DNA of 38,276 nucleotides from positions 1-38,276 of the forward strand of contig SGPL01000331.1 in NCBI GenBank assembly GCA_004802705.1, given 5' to 3'. Positions 22,259-31,942 of this stretch are shown one piece after another. The notes under the pieces were generated by a model. That model had not been told where the DNA came from. It searched no databases and worked only from the letters and a program-made list of their open reading frames with translations. How positions within the stretch are numbered: the stretch's first letter is position 1; every line of letters begins with the position of its first letter. Position numbers and translations under genes: made by a program. This DNA comes from Bondarzewia mesenterica. Lineage: Eukaryota > Basidiomycota > Agaricomycetes > Russulales > Bondarzewiaceae.

Positions 22259-25200
22259 TCACTCGCCCACCTTGTTCACGTTCAAGCCCCACCCTTGCAT
22301 CACAAAAAAGATCCAGCGGAGCCGGTTCGGGCGGAAGACGTGGAACATGAGGAACCAGATCGCTGCGACAAAAAGGAATAATTCAGAATTCAGGAATAAA
22401 CACGAGAACAGACTCGCGACAAGAAAGAAAAGAGAAAACAATACATACTCAGCTCCATGTATGTGAAAAATCCAAGAGCCCCACCCCTTGCACCGCGCTT
22501 GACGAACCGCAGCGCGTCGACCCAGAGCTTCATGTCCTTTGGTGGTGGGCGGGCGTCCTTGTCGAGGAGGAACATGAGGAGGATGCGCGTGTAGATGCCG
22601 ATGTGGCTGCAGGAAATGTCAATGACGGACGGAGGGATAGTGAGATCGAGATGAGAACGTACAAGTGTCCGCTGTGAACCCGAAACAAAGATGAAATCCT
22701 GGCTTAGCACATTCACCTCTAACCAAACTAGAATGAAACTACTTACACCGTGCCTGCATATCGATAAACAATGCAAATGACAATCAGCAACCCCGTGACT
22801 CCAAAGCAAGCCAGCAAAATGAAAACGCACCGATAGCGTTCACATATGCCGAATTGGTCAAGAGCACGCTCCAGTCCTCCGTCGAGAAATTCTGGAGGTA
22901 CAGATCCGGACGCTCATAATCCTTTGGGAACAGGTCCTTCGGTAAAAAGTCGACGTCCGGTTTCTTGAACCCAGTCGAAAGCACCACGACGTCACCCTCG
23001 AACTCCTCGATCGGGTAGTCTTGCCCTTCTTCCTGGCCTGCAGGACCAGTGGATCCGGACTTCGATCCGCGTGGGCGCACGCGCACGCGCGCACCGCGTT
23101 TGGTGAGTCTGAGCGTATCCCCTCGCACGTATTTCACACACCCGCAACGGACGTGGTGCAGAAATTTGTCATTGACAATCTATCAAGCCATAGTCAAATA
23201 GATGAGAAATTGTACATATGATATAGGAGGGATGAAACTGAGGAGGAAGATACAGCGGGCAAAGGAAGACACAAACTTACCGGCGTACCCTCGTAAATTC
23301 CCTTGTCCACGGGTACTAGGTTCCCAGCACTCCTGTAATGCCAAACCTTGAGGAAGGTTTCCCAGAGGAAGCTGAGCATTTTCGTTTTAAGTGCAGTGCT
23401 CCAAATTACTTTTGCAAGCTAACTACGCAGAAAATAAAACCCACCTCAGCGGCATTTCCCTCCCAAACGGCTGGGCCGAAATCGACGTATCAACCACGAT
23501 GTTTCTAATTAACCATCAACACCAATTCCGCCTCTCCTACAGCAACCATCTCCAGACTCACCTCGGGATAATCCACTATATAATTTACCAGAATATCTTC
23601 AGCATCTGCCGTGCAGTATATATCGTCCACTAAGACAAGCTCACCTTGTCATCCCGCGCCACCATCAAAACCGGTTCTTTCGCACCTCTCTGAAGAGCCG
23701 TCTCAACAGCCTCAACACCGCTGGCGCCACTGCCGATCACGAGGACCGTCTTGCCTTCAATGTCAGCATCATCAAGCTCAGAAGAGTGAAGAACTTGTCC
23801 GGCGAAGACGCCGTTATCCCCCTCCTGCGAATGCTTCGACTCGTCCTGGACATGCGACTCATTGTGTGTATCGTCCAATCGAGCTTCCTCGCCCTGGACG
23901 TTTTGGCTTTGGGACGGCCCACTTTTGTCTTCTTCAAGACTGGCAGGTGGAACAGGTACAGGCATAGGCGGATGTTTTGCGATGTCGGCAAACGAAGGCG
24001 CGCCCTCGTCACGCGGGTCCAAGTCCGCTGCGTGCACCTCATCATCTCTGCGACTTTCGTTCTCCCTCCGTCCGAGCCCGCGTCGCTTTGTATCTTCATC
24101 TCTTTTCGCGTCCTCTTCCTTGCCCTTCTCAACGGAATTATCCTTGGGCTGAAGCTTGCCCTCCGGCATGCCTTTGAACGGCACCATCATTGGCTGGCCA
24201 CATGTCCCGACGGTGACGATCACGGCGTCGAATTCGCCGTCTCTTCCGTCATTCACGACCCATCGCGCGCCAGGAGACGTCGTGCCCGATGCACGAGTCA
24301 CGGACGTCACTCGCGTCTGCAGAATGATATTGAGATTAATATTCCTCACAAGTTAACAGAGACAGGGAGAGCGCGTACGTTCATTCGCGTGCGCGACTCG
24401 AGCTTGTATTCTTTCCAAACGCGTTTGATCTCTGGACCAGCTGATCAGTAACCTGGGAATCTTGTCATGGAAGCTGACGTACCGGACAAGATCTCGTCGC
24501 GCAGCGGATACGCGCAGGACCAAAGAACGGCGGGATGGAAACGGTAGATGAGCGAGTTTATTTGGAGACCGGACGTTTTGTTCACGTGGGCCCAAATTCC
24601 GCCCGGACGATCAGAAGCTGTGGGATAAAAATGAGAACGACTTTGCAATGTCGTGTATGCAGCAATAGGACAAGGCATGTGATGGATAACTGTCATCCAT
24701 GCGTTGTGGATGTATATATGCACTTCAAACGGGCACATATATGCACCCGAACCGGCGTGTTCATGGATCCGGCGACAGTTAAACATGAAAATCAAGAAGA
24801 GTATATCCGAAACAATCCGAGAAAAATAAGACTCACCTTCGTATATCACAACCTCGAAATTATGCGCTATCGCATGTGCAGCAGACGAGATACCCGTCAG
24901 CCCAGCACCTGCATATGCCCAGTCAATCTCTTAAAAAGGGCAGAAAAATGAAAAACAAAAACACACCAATTACGGCGATTCTCCCAAACGGCTTCTTGAG
25001 CTCATTGCTCTCGGGCGGCGCCTGTCCTCAGCATGAGCCATTGAATATTGTTCAGGCGGTCGAAGAAAGTAAAAGAGGCGCACCGGTTTGAAGATATAGA
25101 TTAGGAGAACCTGACACAATATATATGCAATGTTGAGAGCGAGGATGAAGACGCGCCATGGGTTGAAGAGCTCAAGGACGTCGTCTTGTTTCGCGGCATC

Positions 25201-25293
25201 GTCGATGTCGTGGACAAAGAGGCGGAGATCGTTGGTTATGGCGGTGAGCGCAAGGGAAAGGGTGGACATGGTGGTTGACCTGCTCGAAGACAT
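22259..25293 (-). CDS. Flavin-containing monooxygenase-like FAD/NAD(P)H enzyme, 14 exons
   Basis: Model (minus strand): 25293-25084, 25021-24967, 24908-24837, 24617-24483, 24431-24379, 24316-23645, 23575-23562, 23504-23445, 23398-23281, 23179-22831, 22753-22747, 22671-22663, 22606-22449, 22362-22259. The sum is 2016 bp, exactly 671 codons plus stop. Class B flavin monooxygenases use FAD and NADPH to insert oxygen into substrates; the substrate here is unknown. Visible: a probable N-terminal membrane segment (residues 47-68), FAD motif GAGLTG (89-94), an FxGxxxH signature (346-352), NADPH motif GSGASG (370-375), and the family's C-terminal blocks (PRNIVVDT, QNFSTEDW, HIGIYTR, KDARPPPKDMKLW, ALGFFT). 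A charged linker of about 110 residues (235-344) interrupts the core. Three exons are only 14, 7 and 9 bp. The 23398 acceptor (TTGGAG) and the 219-bp third intron are the least certain parts. ATG at 25293 chosen; a second in-frame ATG lies 8 codons later. Confidence 0.88.
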
Positions 25294-25555
25294 GTCGACG
25301 CGACACGACGCTTGAGTTTTTGAAGGAAATTCATGTCGGTGGACGTCGGACGACGGAGAAACGCGTTCGACGTCACTCCTGAATCCGAAAACAACCAATA
25401 TGGACTATGACGTCACGCGTGACGACCGGTAAGTCTTTAGTGCAAGGCGGCGACTCCTGAGCGACTCGGAAGTGGCCAATTAACTGCGCACATCATAATG
25501 GGGCAACGCGTTTTGTTGCCCGCCATCGATCCTATTCAAGTTTGCCTCCGACGCC
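25294..25555. promoter_or_regulatory. Divergent promoter region between the monooxygenase and NTF2-like genes
   Basis: Only 262 bp separate the two start codons, which point away from each other, so both promoters must share this interval. It contains repeated ACGTC/GACGT words (for example GGTGGACGTCGGACGACG near 25341 and GACGTCACGCGTGACG near 25410). A perfect palindromic word TCACGCGTGA sits at 25413-25422. No clear TATA box was found. Confidence 0.5.
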
Positions 25556-26390
25556 ATGCAGAACCCCGCGCGCGAGATTGAGGGTGTCGTCAAATTGCTA
25601 ACCACCGCCGCGTCCCCCGACATCCAGAAGAGCGCTCTTCAAAGGTCCGTTAGTATTCAGTCAACCGATTGATGCAAGAAAATTGAATAACAATGTGGCC
25701 TTCAAAACCAGATTTTACACGAGTGACGCCTCGTTCAGACATCCCCTCGTCGATGTTCCCTCCGCGCCCAACTCCCGCGAGACCATCCTCGGGATCTACC
25801 AGTATGTTGTCCGTCTTCTATTATGTCTCTCTTCGACCTGATCATCTGTACAGGTGGTACAGAATCATGTCTCCACACCTCGCATTGACCGTGAATAATG
25901 TTGGTACGTACGCACCTTTTGGAAATGTGTCGCCCAACCGACTCGATACACCACTCTCCAGCCTACATACCCGAGCAAAACAAGATTTTTCTCGACATAA
26001 CCCAGGACTTTCACGTCCGCTTCGATCCGTTCCCTCTACAACCCGCACGGTCTGTCCCCATCCTACTCTCATTCCACTTATCGAAAGCTTCGTCTCACAT
26101 TTGCCAACCAGCCTCCTCGTACACCTCACCCTCCGTGAAGAAAACAACCTCTTCTACGTCTCCTCTCAAGAAGATTTTTACCACACTGACGTGCGCAACC
26201 CCGGTGTTCTCCACGCTTACCCATTTCTCCCTAATATATGCGTGCATAGGACTTGATCGCAGTTGCTTTCCCCATTCTCACGAAGCCAGTCAAGCTGCTC
26301 CTCCGTCTCAGCGCCGTCGGATGCAACATCCTCGCACGCAGCGCACAACTCCTCTTTGGCGTATGGCTGCCCAGATCCAAGGATGATTAG
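25556..26390 (+). CDS. SigF-like NTF2-fold protein
   Basis: Exons 25556-25644, 25712-25801, 25854-25903, 25962-26049, 26088-26190 and 26250-26390 join to 561 bp, 186 codons plus stop. All introns are GT-AG and 38-67 bp. The protein starts MQNPAREIEGVVKLL and carries SFRHPLVDVPSAPNSRE, ILGIYQWYRIMSP, FLDITQDFHVRF, LRLTLRE-like and SSQEDFYHTD blocks, then a hydrophobic C-terminal segment LLLRLSAVGCNILARS. This is the pattern of fungal SigF-like NTF2-like proteins: small cone-shaped alpha+beta folds that bind small ligands, with no assigned reaction. The hydrophobic tail suggests membrane contact. It is transcribed away from the monooxygenase through a shared 262-bp promoter, so co-expression is plausible. 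The family call is by recall; the exon model is well supported by frame continuity. Confidence 0.82.
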
Positions 26391-26589
26391 TGAGGTCGTT
26401 GTTGACGCTTGCCTTGACACATCGACTTGTACAATAACACGTAGCACCCAATGAAATCATCCAAAAGACTCTCGCCAGAACAACGAATGGTAACCAGGTC
26501 TGCAATGATAAGTGGTTCCCTCGAGATTGCGTCCACGGGCGTCTCGCCGGGCCTCATCCTGGAAAGAATGCAACGCCGCAGGGTCCTTT

Positions 26590-27642
26590 TCAATTACGCG
26601 CATTGACTAGAGCTCATTTCGGAAGACCATATACAGATCTCCATCATGCTACCACGTACCGGAGCTAGCCTTCCTCCACCTATTCGCCGAATTCAACTCA
26701 CGGCGGAAAACGGAGGATCTTATTAACGCGCAGATCCATCAGGCCATTGAGCTCGTCGGTGAACCGCTCCACAACCCCTCCCAATACTAGTTTGCCCAGT
26801 TGTCAGGGTCTGACAGGGGAATTGGAGAGCTCGTAGGTATCGCCTTGTACCGCACAATGAAGTTCTGGGACGCCGATCGCTTTTATCCGCATCCGTTGAA
26901 GAGTGGATAGTCCCAGACGGTATTCTCCTCATCGCGTGACGCAAGGATGCTGTTGATAGTGAGCAACGACAACCGCAGCGTGCTTACGCCCTCCTTAGTT
27001 CGCCTACCATTGCCTCTTGGTATCGCCAAGAAGGGTAGTATCCAGTATTATCCTCCGTTGTGCATTCTTTGTCGTATTCGGGGTTCAAGTTGATTGTGAC
27101 GCCTCTGAGCATAGGAAGCTCATGCAGGCGAGCAAAGGCCTTCCCAAGCAAATCGATAATGGACAGCTCCTCGAATCCTTCCCGTGGGCGCAGAGATTGA
27201 AGATCTAGAGGCGCTATATCTTCCTCTGAAGAACATATAATCAAGTTGGATGGATATATGCTCACCGTTCAGGGAATGCACGGTCGCAACAATCAAGGCT
27301 GGAAAGCAACTGGAAAGGACGCACCGATGAGCATATTTCCATTTTCATCTGAACGGACGTCACGGTAGCTGATATCTGTGATGCAAACTTCTGGCGCGGG
27401 GAGTCCAGAATGCGATTGAAATTGTGGATGCTCCTAGTCGTGTTTTCGACTGCCACGGTCCGGAACGCGAGGGGGGTCGCCCAATGATAGAATGTGCTGT
27501 TCATCTTCAAGCGATCTTTCAGCTTGGGACTAGTTTTCACGATAATCCTCAACAATTCGAGCGGTAATCGTGTTGGCATGAGGCTCCCGGCCATCGATCT
27601 CTTGATAGTGAACTCTACGAAACCATGCTGCATGATCTCCAA
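26590..27642 (-). pseudogene. Broken F-box-like gene related to the intact F-box gene next door
   Basis: The start is F-box-like: LPLELLRIIVKTSPKLKDRL, then WATPLAFRTVAVEN, parallel to MLWNIVGG, ATPPAFRTVRVKN in the gene at 29293-27975. After an intron-like break near 27260 the frame gives FEELSIIDLLGKAFARLHEL and MLRGVTINLNP. At about 26998 the frame is lost, and only a shifted frame continues the similarity (TLRLSLLTINSIL). A later piece, VVERFTDELNGLMDLRV at about 26775-26725, resembles IWSRFANELKVLECLQV of the intact gene. About 130 residues in between are missing. No phase-consistent splice joins the first two parts. I read it as a tandem-duplicated F-box gene that has lost function. F-box proteins normally bring substrates to SCF ubiquitin ligases. 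Confidence 0.62.
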
Positions 27643-27974
27643 TTGTCAGCGAGGGCTTCCTTTGATCTGGAACAACGACGTCTTTCAACTCACTTACTGT
27701 TCATGCGATATATGGGCGAACAAGGGTGCATTGGACCAGAGATGGATACTCATGGACTTTCTCAAATTTCAGCGGCGAGTCACCAGAAAAACACCTGTGC
27801 AACACAAATAATATAATATACATTGATCAAGAAGTGAGCTGCGAGATTCAGATCGCTGTGAGCGGTATCAAGAATATGTAAAGAATTCGCTGCTCACAAG
27901 CAGACAAAGGAGTCATGGGGGAAACTGGCAGTACAGGGTGAAAACGAACCCAAGCTGGCAATGTTCTAGAAGTA
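27643..27974. other. Intergenic stretch between the two F-box genes
   Basis: A 332-bp spacer containing the promoter side of the broken F-box gene and the 3' end region of the intact one. An AT-rich word run AATAATATAATATACATTGA lies near 27806-27825. No open frame worth calling. Confidence 0.45.
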
Positions 27975-29293
27975 TCAAAGCACGCACAGTCGCGAAGTCG
28001 ATTGACGTCTCGTGGCCACTACTTCCTGTAATGCCTGCAGAGCCGGCCCATCGTTCGCCTCACCCACCATGGGCTCGTAGACGGGCATATATCCCCACCC
28101 TTCGTCCCCTTCAACTATGGTATACCGGAGAATGCGCTTCTGGCCGTCGACTACAGGCAGTTCAACGTCTTCACGCTCCCAGACTTGCAGACATTCTAAC
28201 ACCTTCAGCTCGTTCGCGAAACGGCTCCAAATTTGAGACCAGAAACGTCTCGGTGTGCTTTCGTCGTTGAGCACCGGAATCATGCAGCATCTGAGCTTGA
28301 GGTGCTTGAGAGTCGATCCGTGCCGCACAATGAAGTCTTCGACGTCAGTGGCGGCAGCGGCATTGATATCGTGATGATCATCAAAAAAAACAAATTCGAG
28401 GGAGAAAGATGTGAGAAGGGGGTATGTAAGTTCAGAGAAAGAGATTCTGACATCTCGATCGCTGTCAATGGCGAGGGAAGTGAGAGATTTCGCGAGTGAG
28501 CCGGCTGGGGAAGCAAGAATTCGATGCGGGATCGTTTTTTCCCAGAATTCGACCATGGGGCCTTCAAACGGTGGCCCTTCATCAAGAGCCAAGTTCGACA
28601 TCACTGACAAGTGGAGGTGGGATAGATCACTAAAGATCTGGAGGAAGGAAGGGTCGTCGTACAGCTCGTTGTGGAACGCGATCAGGTGGTTGATGGTGAA
28701 TGAGGTTAGCGATAGCTTGTCAGAGTTAGTCGACAATGCCTTGAGAATTGCGAGCTGAAAATCGAGCGTGCCAGAAGGTTTCAAGAACTCGTAGGAGGAC
28801 CTTTCGGTAAAGTAAGGATATAGATTGAGGACGAGGGTATCGAGCGCGGGAAGCGCGAACAGATGGGAAAAGGCCGAAGTTAGAGTATGAAGGATGAATT
28901 CCTCGTCTCCTTCGTTCGCTTGGTCCGGCACAATGGAATCTATTGAGTTGAAGCCTGCGTATCGATGCAATATATCAGTTAAAATGGCAGACGATGCATG
29001 CTGTGTAAACAATCGCGGAGTGTTGACTCACCACCAATCTCATTGCCATCTTCATCAGTATATCTGTCCCTGAAGCGAACCTCCTTGATGAAAGGCATGA
29101 GGGCCTTGGACGTCACGATACGCTTGAAAGAATCGGCGCTCTTGACCGAATTCTTGACCCGCACTGTTCTGAATGCGGGAGGCGTCGCCAAAAGATGGAA
29201 AATCTTGTTGACTGCCCGAATGTTCAACAGGTCTCTTTGCGAAGAGACACCGCCAACGATATTCCACAACATTTCGATTGGTACTGAGTCCAT
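27975..29293 (-). CDS. F-box domain protein
   Basis: Two exons, 29293-29032 and 28954-27975, joined by a 77-bp GT-AG intron (GGTG|gtgagt ... tacgcag|GCTTC), total 1242 bp, 413 codons plus stop. The N-terminal 50 residues have an F-box pattern (VPIEMLWNIVGGVSSQRDLL, then NIRAVNKIFHLLATPPAFR). The rest is leucine-rich with repeated short hydrophobic motifs (LPALDTLVLNLYPY, LTSFSLEFVFFDD, LKHLKLRCCMIP), like the irregular leucine-rich parts of agaricomycete F-box proteins. The expected role is substrate selection for an SCF ubiquitin ligase, through Skp1 binding by the F-box. The substrate is unknown. A broken relative lies just downstream in the same orientation. The F-box signature is weak, as is usual in these fungi, so the family call is moderate while the gene model is firm. 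Confidence 0.75.
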
Positions 29294-29638
29294 TTCACCA
29301 ATAGCCAGTGCTGTTGAGTGATCAGAATCGATCTCAGTAAAAATCTCGTAACACCCGAGGCGAAGATGTGTTCAATCCTTACCAGGTTCAGGGCTGCGCT
29401 ACGATATGCGAACTACGCCCCACCTAAGTTATGTGCCCTGGAGTCTGGGAGAAACGTGAATCGTTTAAAGTTCATGTTCAACGTTCACGTTCAATGGTTA
29501 AAGTTCAATATGGTTCTTTCTGGGAGGATAAGCCACGTGCACAGACGTTACGATCGCGGCGTTTCCTCTCCCCAATTGAACTGAACCTATGTTTGTGCAG
29601 ATTCTTGCCAGCGGAAGGATGAGCGATAGGAATGGTTA
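29294..29638. other. Upstream region of the F-box gene, no gene recognised
   Basis: CpG-rich intergenic sequence. It contains a short imperfect repeat at about 29464-29515 in which AAGTTCA/GTTCA words recur (TTCATGTTCAACGTTCACGT). No open frame has a recognisable product. Confidence 0.4.
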
Positions 29639-30001
29639 ATTCTCGTCGAAGAGCTTGCTCTTCTTGCTGAGTGAACAGAAAAGGTCGTTTATAATCTCCT
29701 CTTTGTTGATGACAAAGTCTCGGTCTCTGTGTAACAGTGCGACCCACATAAATCCGCGACGTCTCGATGCAGGCATGTTCGAACATTGGACTGATAATTT
29801 GCTCTCCTCGGAGGACAGTGTCTGAAATCTTTTCATCGATCCATAAGTTGTTATACTAGCTGCAAGTGTGGGGGGGACATTTACCAGTGAGTACTTCCTG
29901 ATCATACCCAGTGAAGAGTACTGTTGATGTCTACTAGACGACTGCGGATCTCGGAAGTAAATGAGGACGTACTGACCTGTAAGTACTGACACATCCGTCA
30001 T
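29639..30001 (-). CDS. Possible small hypothetical gene
   Basis: A continuous frame of 121 codons on the minus strand begins MTDVSVLTGQ and ends SLSKKSKLFDEN. Possible introns lie inside it: a donor-like GGTATGATC at about 29916 with an acceptor-like CTTGCAG at about 29867 would remove 50 bp. No relative is recognised, and no motif or membrane segment is seen. It would share the promoter region at 30002-30250 with the aldo-keto reductase. It may equally be non-coding. Confidence 0.25.
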
Positions 30002-30156
30002 CTCGAGCCCACTACGTCGTCATCCCCTTTTTGATTGAACGGCTTATCAAAAAAGGCAACGGTCAGGATAGTACGATTCTGCTCGGCACGACCCACTCGT
30101 TCCCCGTGTCGAGTCCCACGAATTCTTGGACGGCCTTCGACCTGACCGCAAACACA

Positions 30157-30162
30157 TATAAA
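30157..30162 (+). promoter_or_regulatory. TATA box of the aldo-keto reductase gene
   Basis: TATAAA in the context CACATATAAAGGGG, 89 bp before the reductase ATG. Spacing and context fit a fungal core promoter. The intervening 5' leader has no upstream ATG that I can see. Confidence 0.55.
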
Positions 30163-30250
30163 GGGGCCTAGAGTTTTTCCAAGGGACAATACCCCCAGTA
30201 ATCCGAAAGCCGCAGACACAGACATTCCTCATCCACATATCAATCCAACG

Positions 30251-31703
30251 ATGACGACCGTCAAACTTCCCACCCGCAAAATCGGCAGCACCGATGTCAC
30301 TGCAATTGGGTTCGGCGCGATGGGATTATCCGCGTTTTATGGAAGCGTTTCAACTGATGAAGAACGCCTGAAAGTAAGGATCCTCGGTAACATATATTCG
30401 TGCACGCCGACTTGAACTGATCGCGTCTGCTACCCATCGTTGCGACCTTTAGTTCTTAGATGCGGTATATGCGCACGGGTGTACCAACTGGGACACCGCA
30501 GATGCCTATGCGGACTCGGAAGATCTTATCGGCAAATGGTGAATAACCTCCGATTTTTCTTTCCAGTTCGCTTTCGGGTCTCCTGATTCAAATATCCCAG
30601 GTTCAAGCGCACAGGCAAACGCGACGAGATTTTCCTGGCGACGAAGTTTGGATTTGGTCCCCCATCTGGGAAGATGATCGATGGAGACCCCGCTTATGCC
30701 AGGGCTGCTATCGAGAAATCACTCAAGCGACTGGGAACTGACCACGTCGATTTGTGGTATCTTCATCGGTGAGCGACTTGTCTCCAACTTCATGTGTTGT
30801 ATTCTAATGATCGTCCAACGTCTCCAGAGCAGATAAGACAGTGCCGATTGAGGTGAGCCATGAAAATTCTTGCACCCTATAAATTTGTCCTCAAAATGCT
30901 TTTTGCGTCCCTTCAAGAAAACCGTAGGAGCCATGGCCGAATTCGTGAAGTATGTTCCCTTGTTTAGTATCCTACACTTTCCCTAGATTATATATTAATC
31001 CCCTCTCGTGCATGTCAGGGCGGGAAAGGTGAAATACCTCGGCCTTTCTGAGGTCTCAGAGTCTACTCTTCGTCGCGCACATGCAGTGCACCCCATCTCA
31101 GCTCTCCAGGTTGAATACTCCATTTTCACTCTCGACATCGAGGACCCTAAGATTGGCCTGCTAAAAGCTGCACGGGAACTTGGCATCACGATCGTCGCAT
31201 ACGCTCCTCTCGGGCGTGGCTTTCTCACCGGCCAATTCGTTCGTCACCTCCTAATTTACTCATTTCTTAACTTCCTCACAGCTCGCCTGCTTTGCTTTTT
31301 GGCAGAGGAGCCCTGACGACCTTCCTGAAGGTGACTTCCGTCGAAGGAGAATTTCCCGAACATCCTCAAGCTTGTAGACGGGCTCAAATCTGTCGGAGAA
31401 AAACACAAGGCTACCGCGGGGCAGGTTGCGTTGGCCTGGCTGCTCGAGCAGGGCGAGGATGTCATTCCCATTCCAGGGACGAAGAGAGTAAAGGTGCGTC
31501 CGTGCGTAGCCGCGTAAGCTGTATCTGATCATGACTTGTAATCTCAGTATCTGGAGGAGAACCTGGGCGCGCTCAACGTAAAGTTGACGGCAGACGACCT
31601 CAAGGCAGTGAGAGTGGTGGCGGAGAAGGCAGATGCGCAGCAAGGAGAAAGGTATCCACCTGAGTTCCTTGATAGCATGTTTTCGGACACCCCTCCTCTG
31701 TAG
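30251..31703 (+). CDS. Aldo-keto reductase, frame broken in exon 7
   Basis: Exons 30251-30373, 30453-30538, 30601-30768, 30828-30852, 30918-30949, 31019-31238, 31306-31493 and 31548-31703. NADPH-dependent (alpha/beta)8-barrel enzymes of this kind reduce aldehydes and ketones in the cytosol. The N-terminus ([13 protein letters not shown]) resembles the AKR13-like fungal reductases. The catalytic tetrad is visible as Asp55 and Tyr60 (WDTADAY), Lys85 (LATKFG) and His125 (LWYLHR). Later blocks are [41 protein letters not shown] and YLEENLGAL. Within exon 7 the frame of [12 protein letters not shown] does not continue into that of [13 protein letters not shown]. Exon 7 is 188 bp, two short of or beyond a whole codon number, and about five residues usual at this point seem missing. 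This is either a real frameshifting deletion at about 31340-31347 or a sequence error. The exon 6 donor (GTTCGT) is unusual. Confidence 0.75.
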
Positions 31704-31942
31704 AGAGAGATTCTTTGTAGCGAGATTCCAGTGTACAAATAGTCTGCATTATCCTCCGTCTTAGTGACCTGGCGACTCCTCGAGAAAGCATGCACGTCTA
31801 ACAACACCCATTTGGGTAGTATGCTTGTGGGCGAAACAAATGATCAATGCAAATCAAAGTCCCTGAAGTAAATCCATCTGGAACATCTGAACATCTCACC
31901 GCCATAGCAAGTCTCTTCGCATCTTTCACCACTACTCAGCGC
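31704..31942. other. Convergent 3' spacer
   Basis: 239 bp between the stop codons of the aldo-keto reductase (plus) and the Atg22-type gene (minus). No repeat or hairpin stands out. Both 3' untranslated regions must lie here. Confidence 0.5.

Noticed and set aside
23786..24451. A 221-codon plus-strand frame
   Set aside because: Antisense to exons 5-6 of the monooxygenase, which carry the NADPH motif and splice consistently; the plus-strand product has no motif.
31327..31347. A 16-bp intron (GTGACT...GAAG) explaining the reductase frame break
   Set aside because: Far too short to be spliced, and its removal does not lead into the family-like frame.
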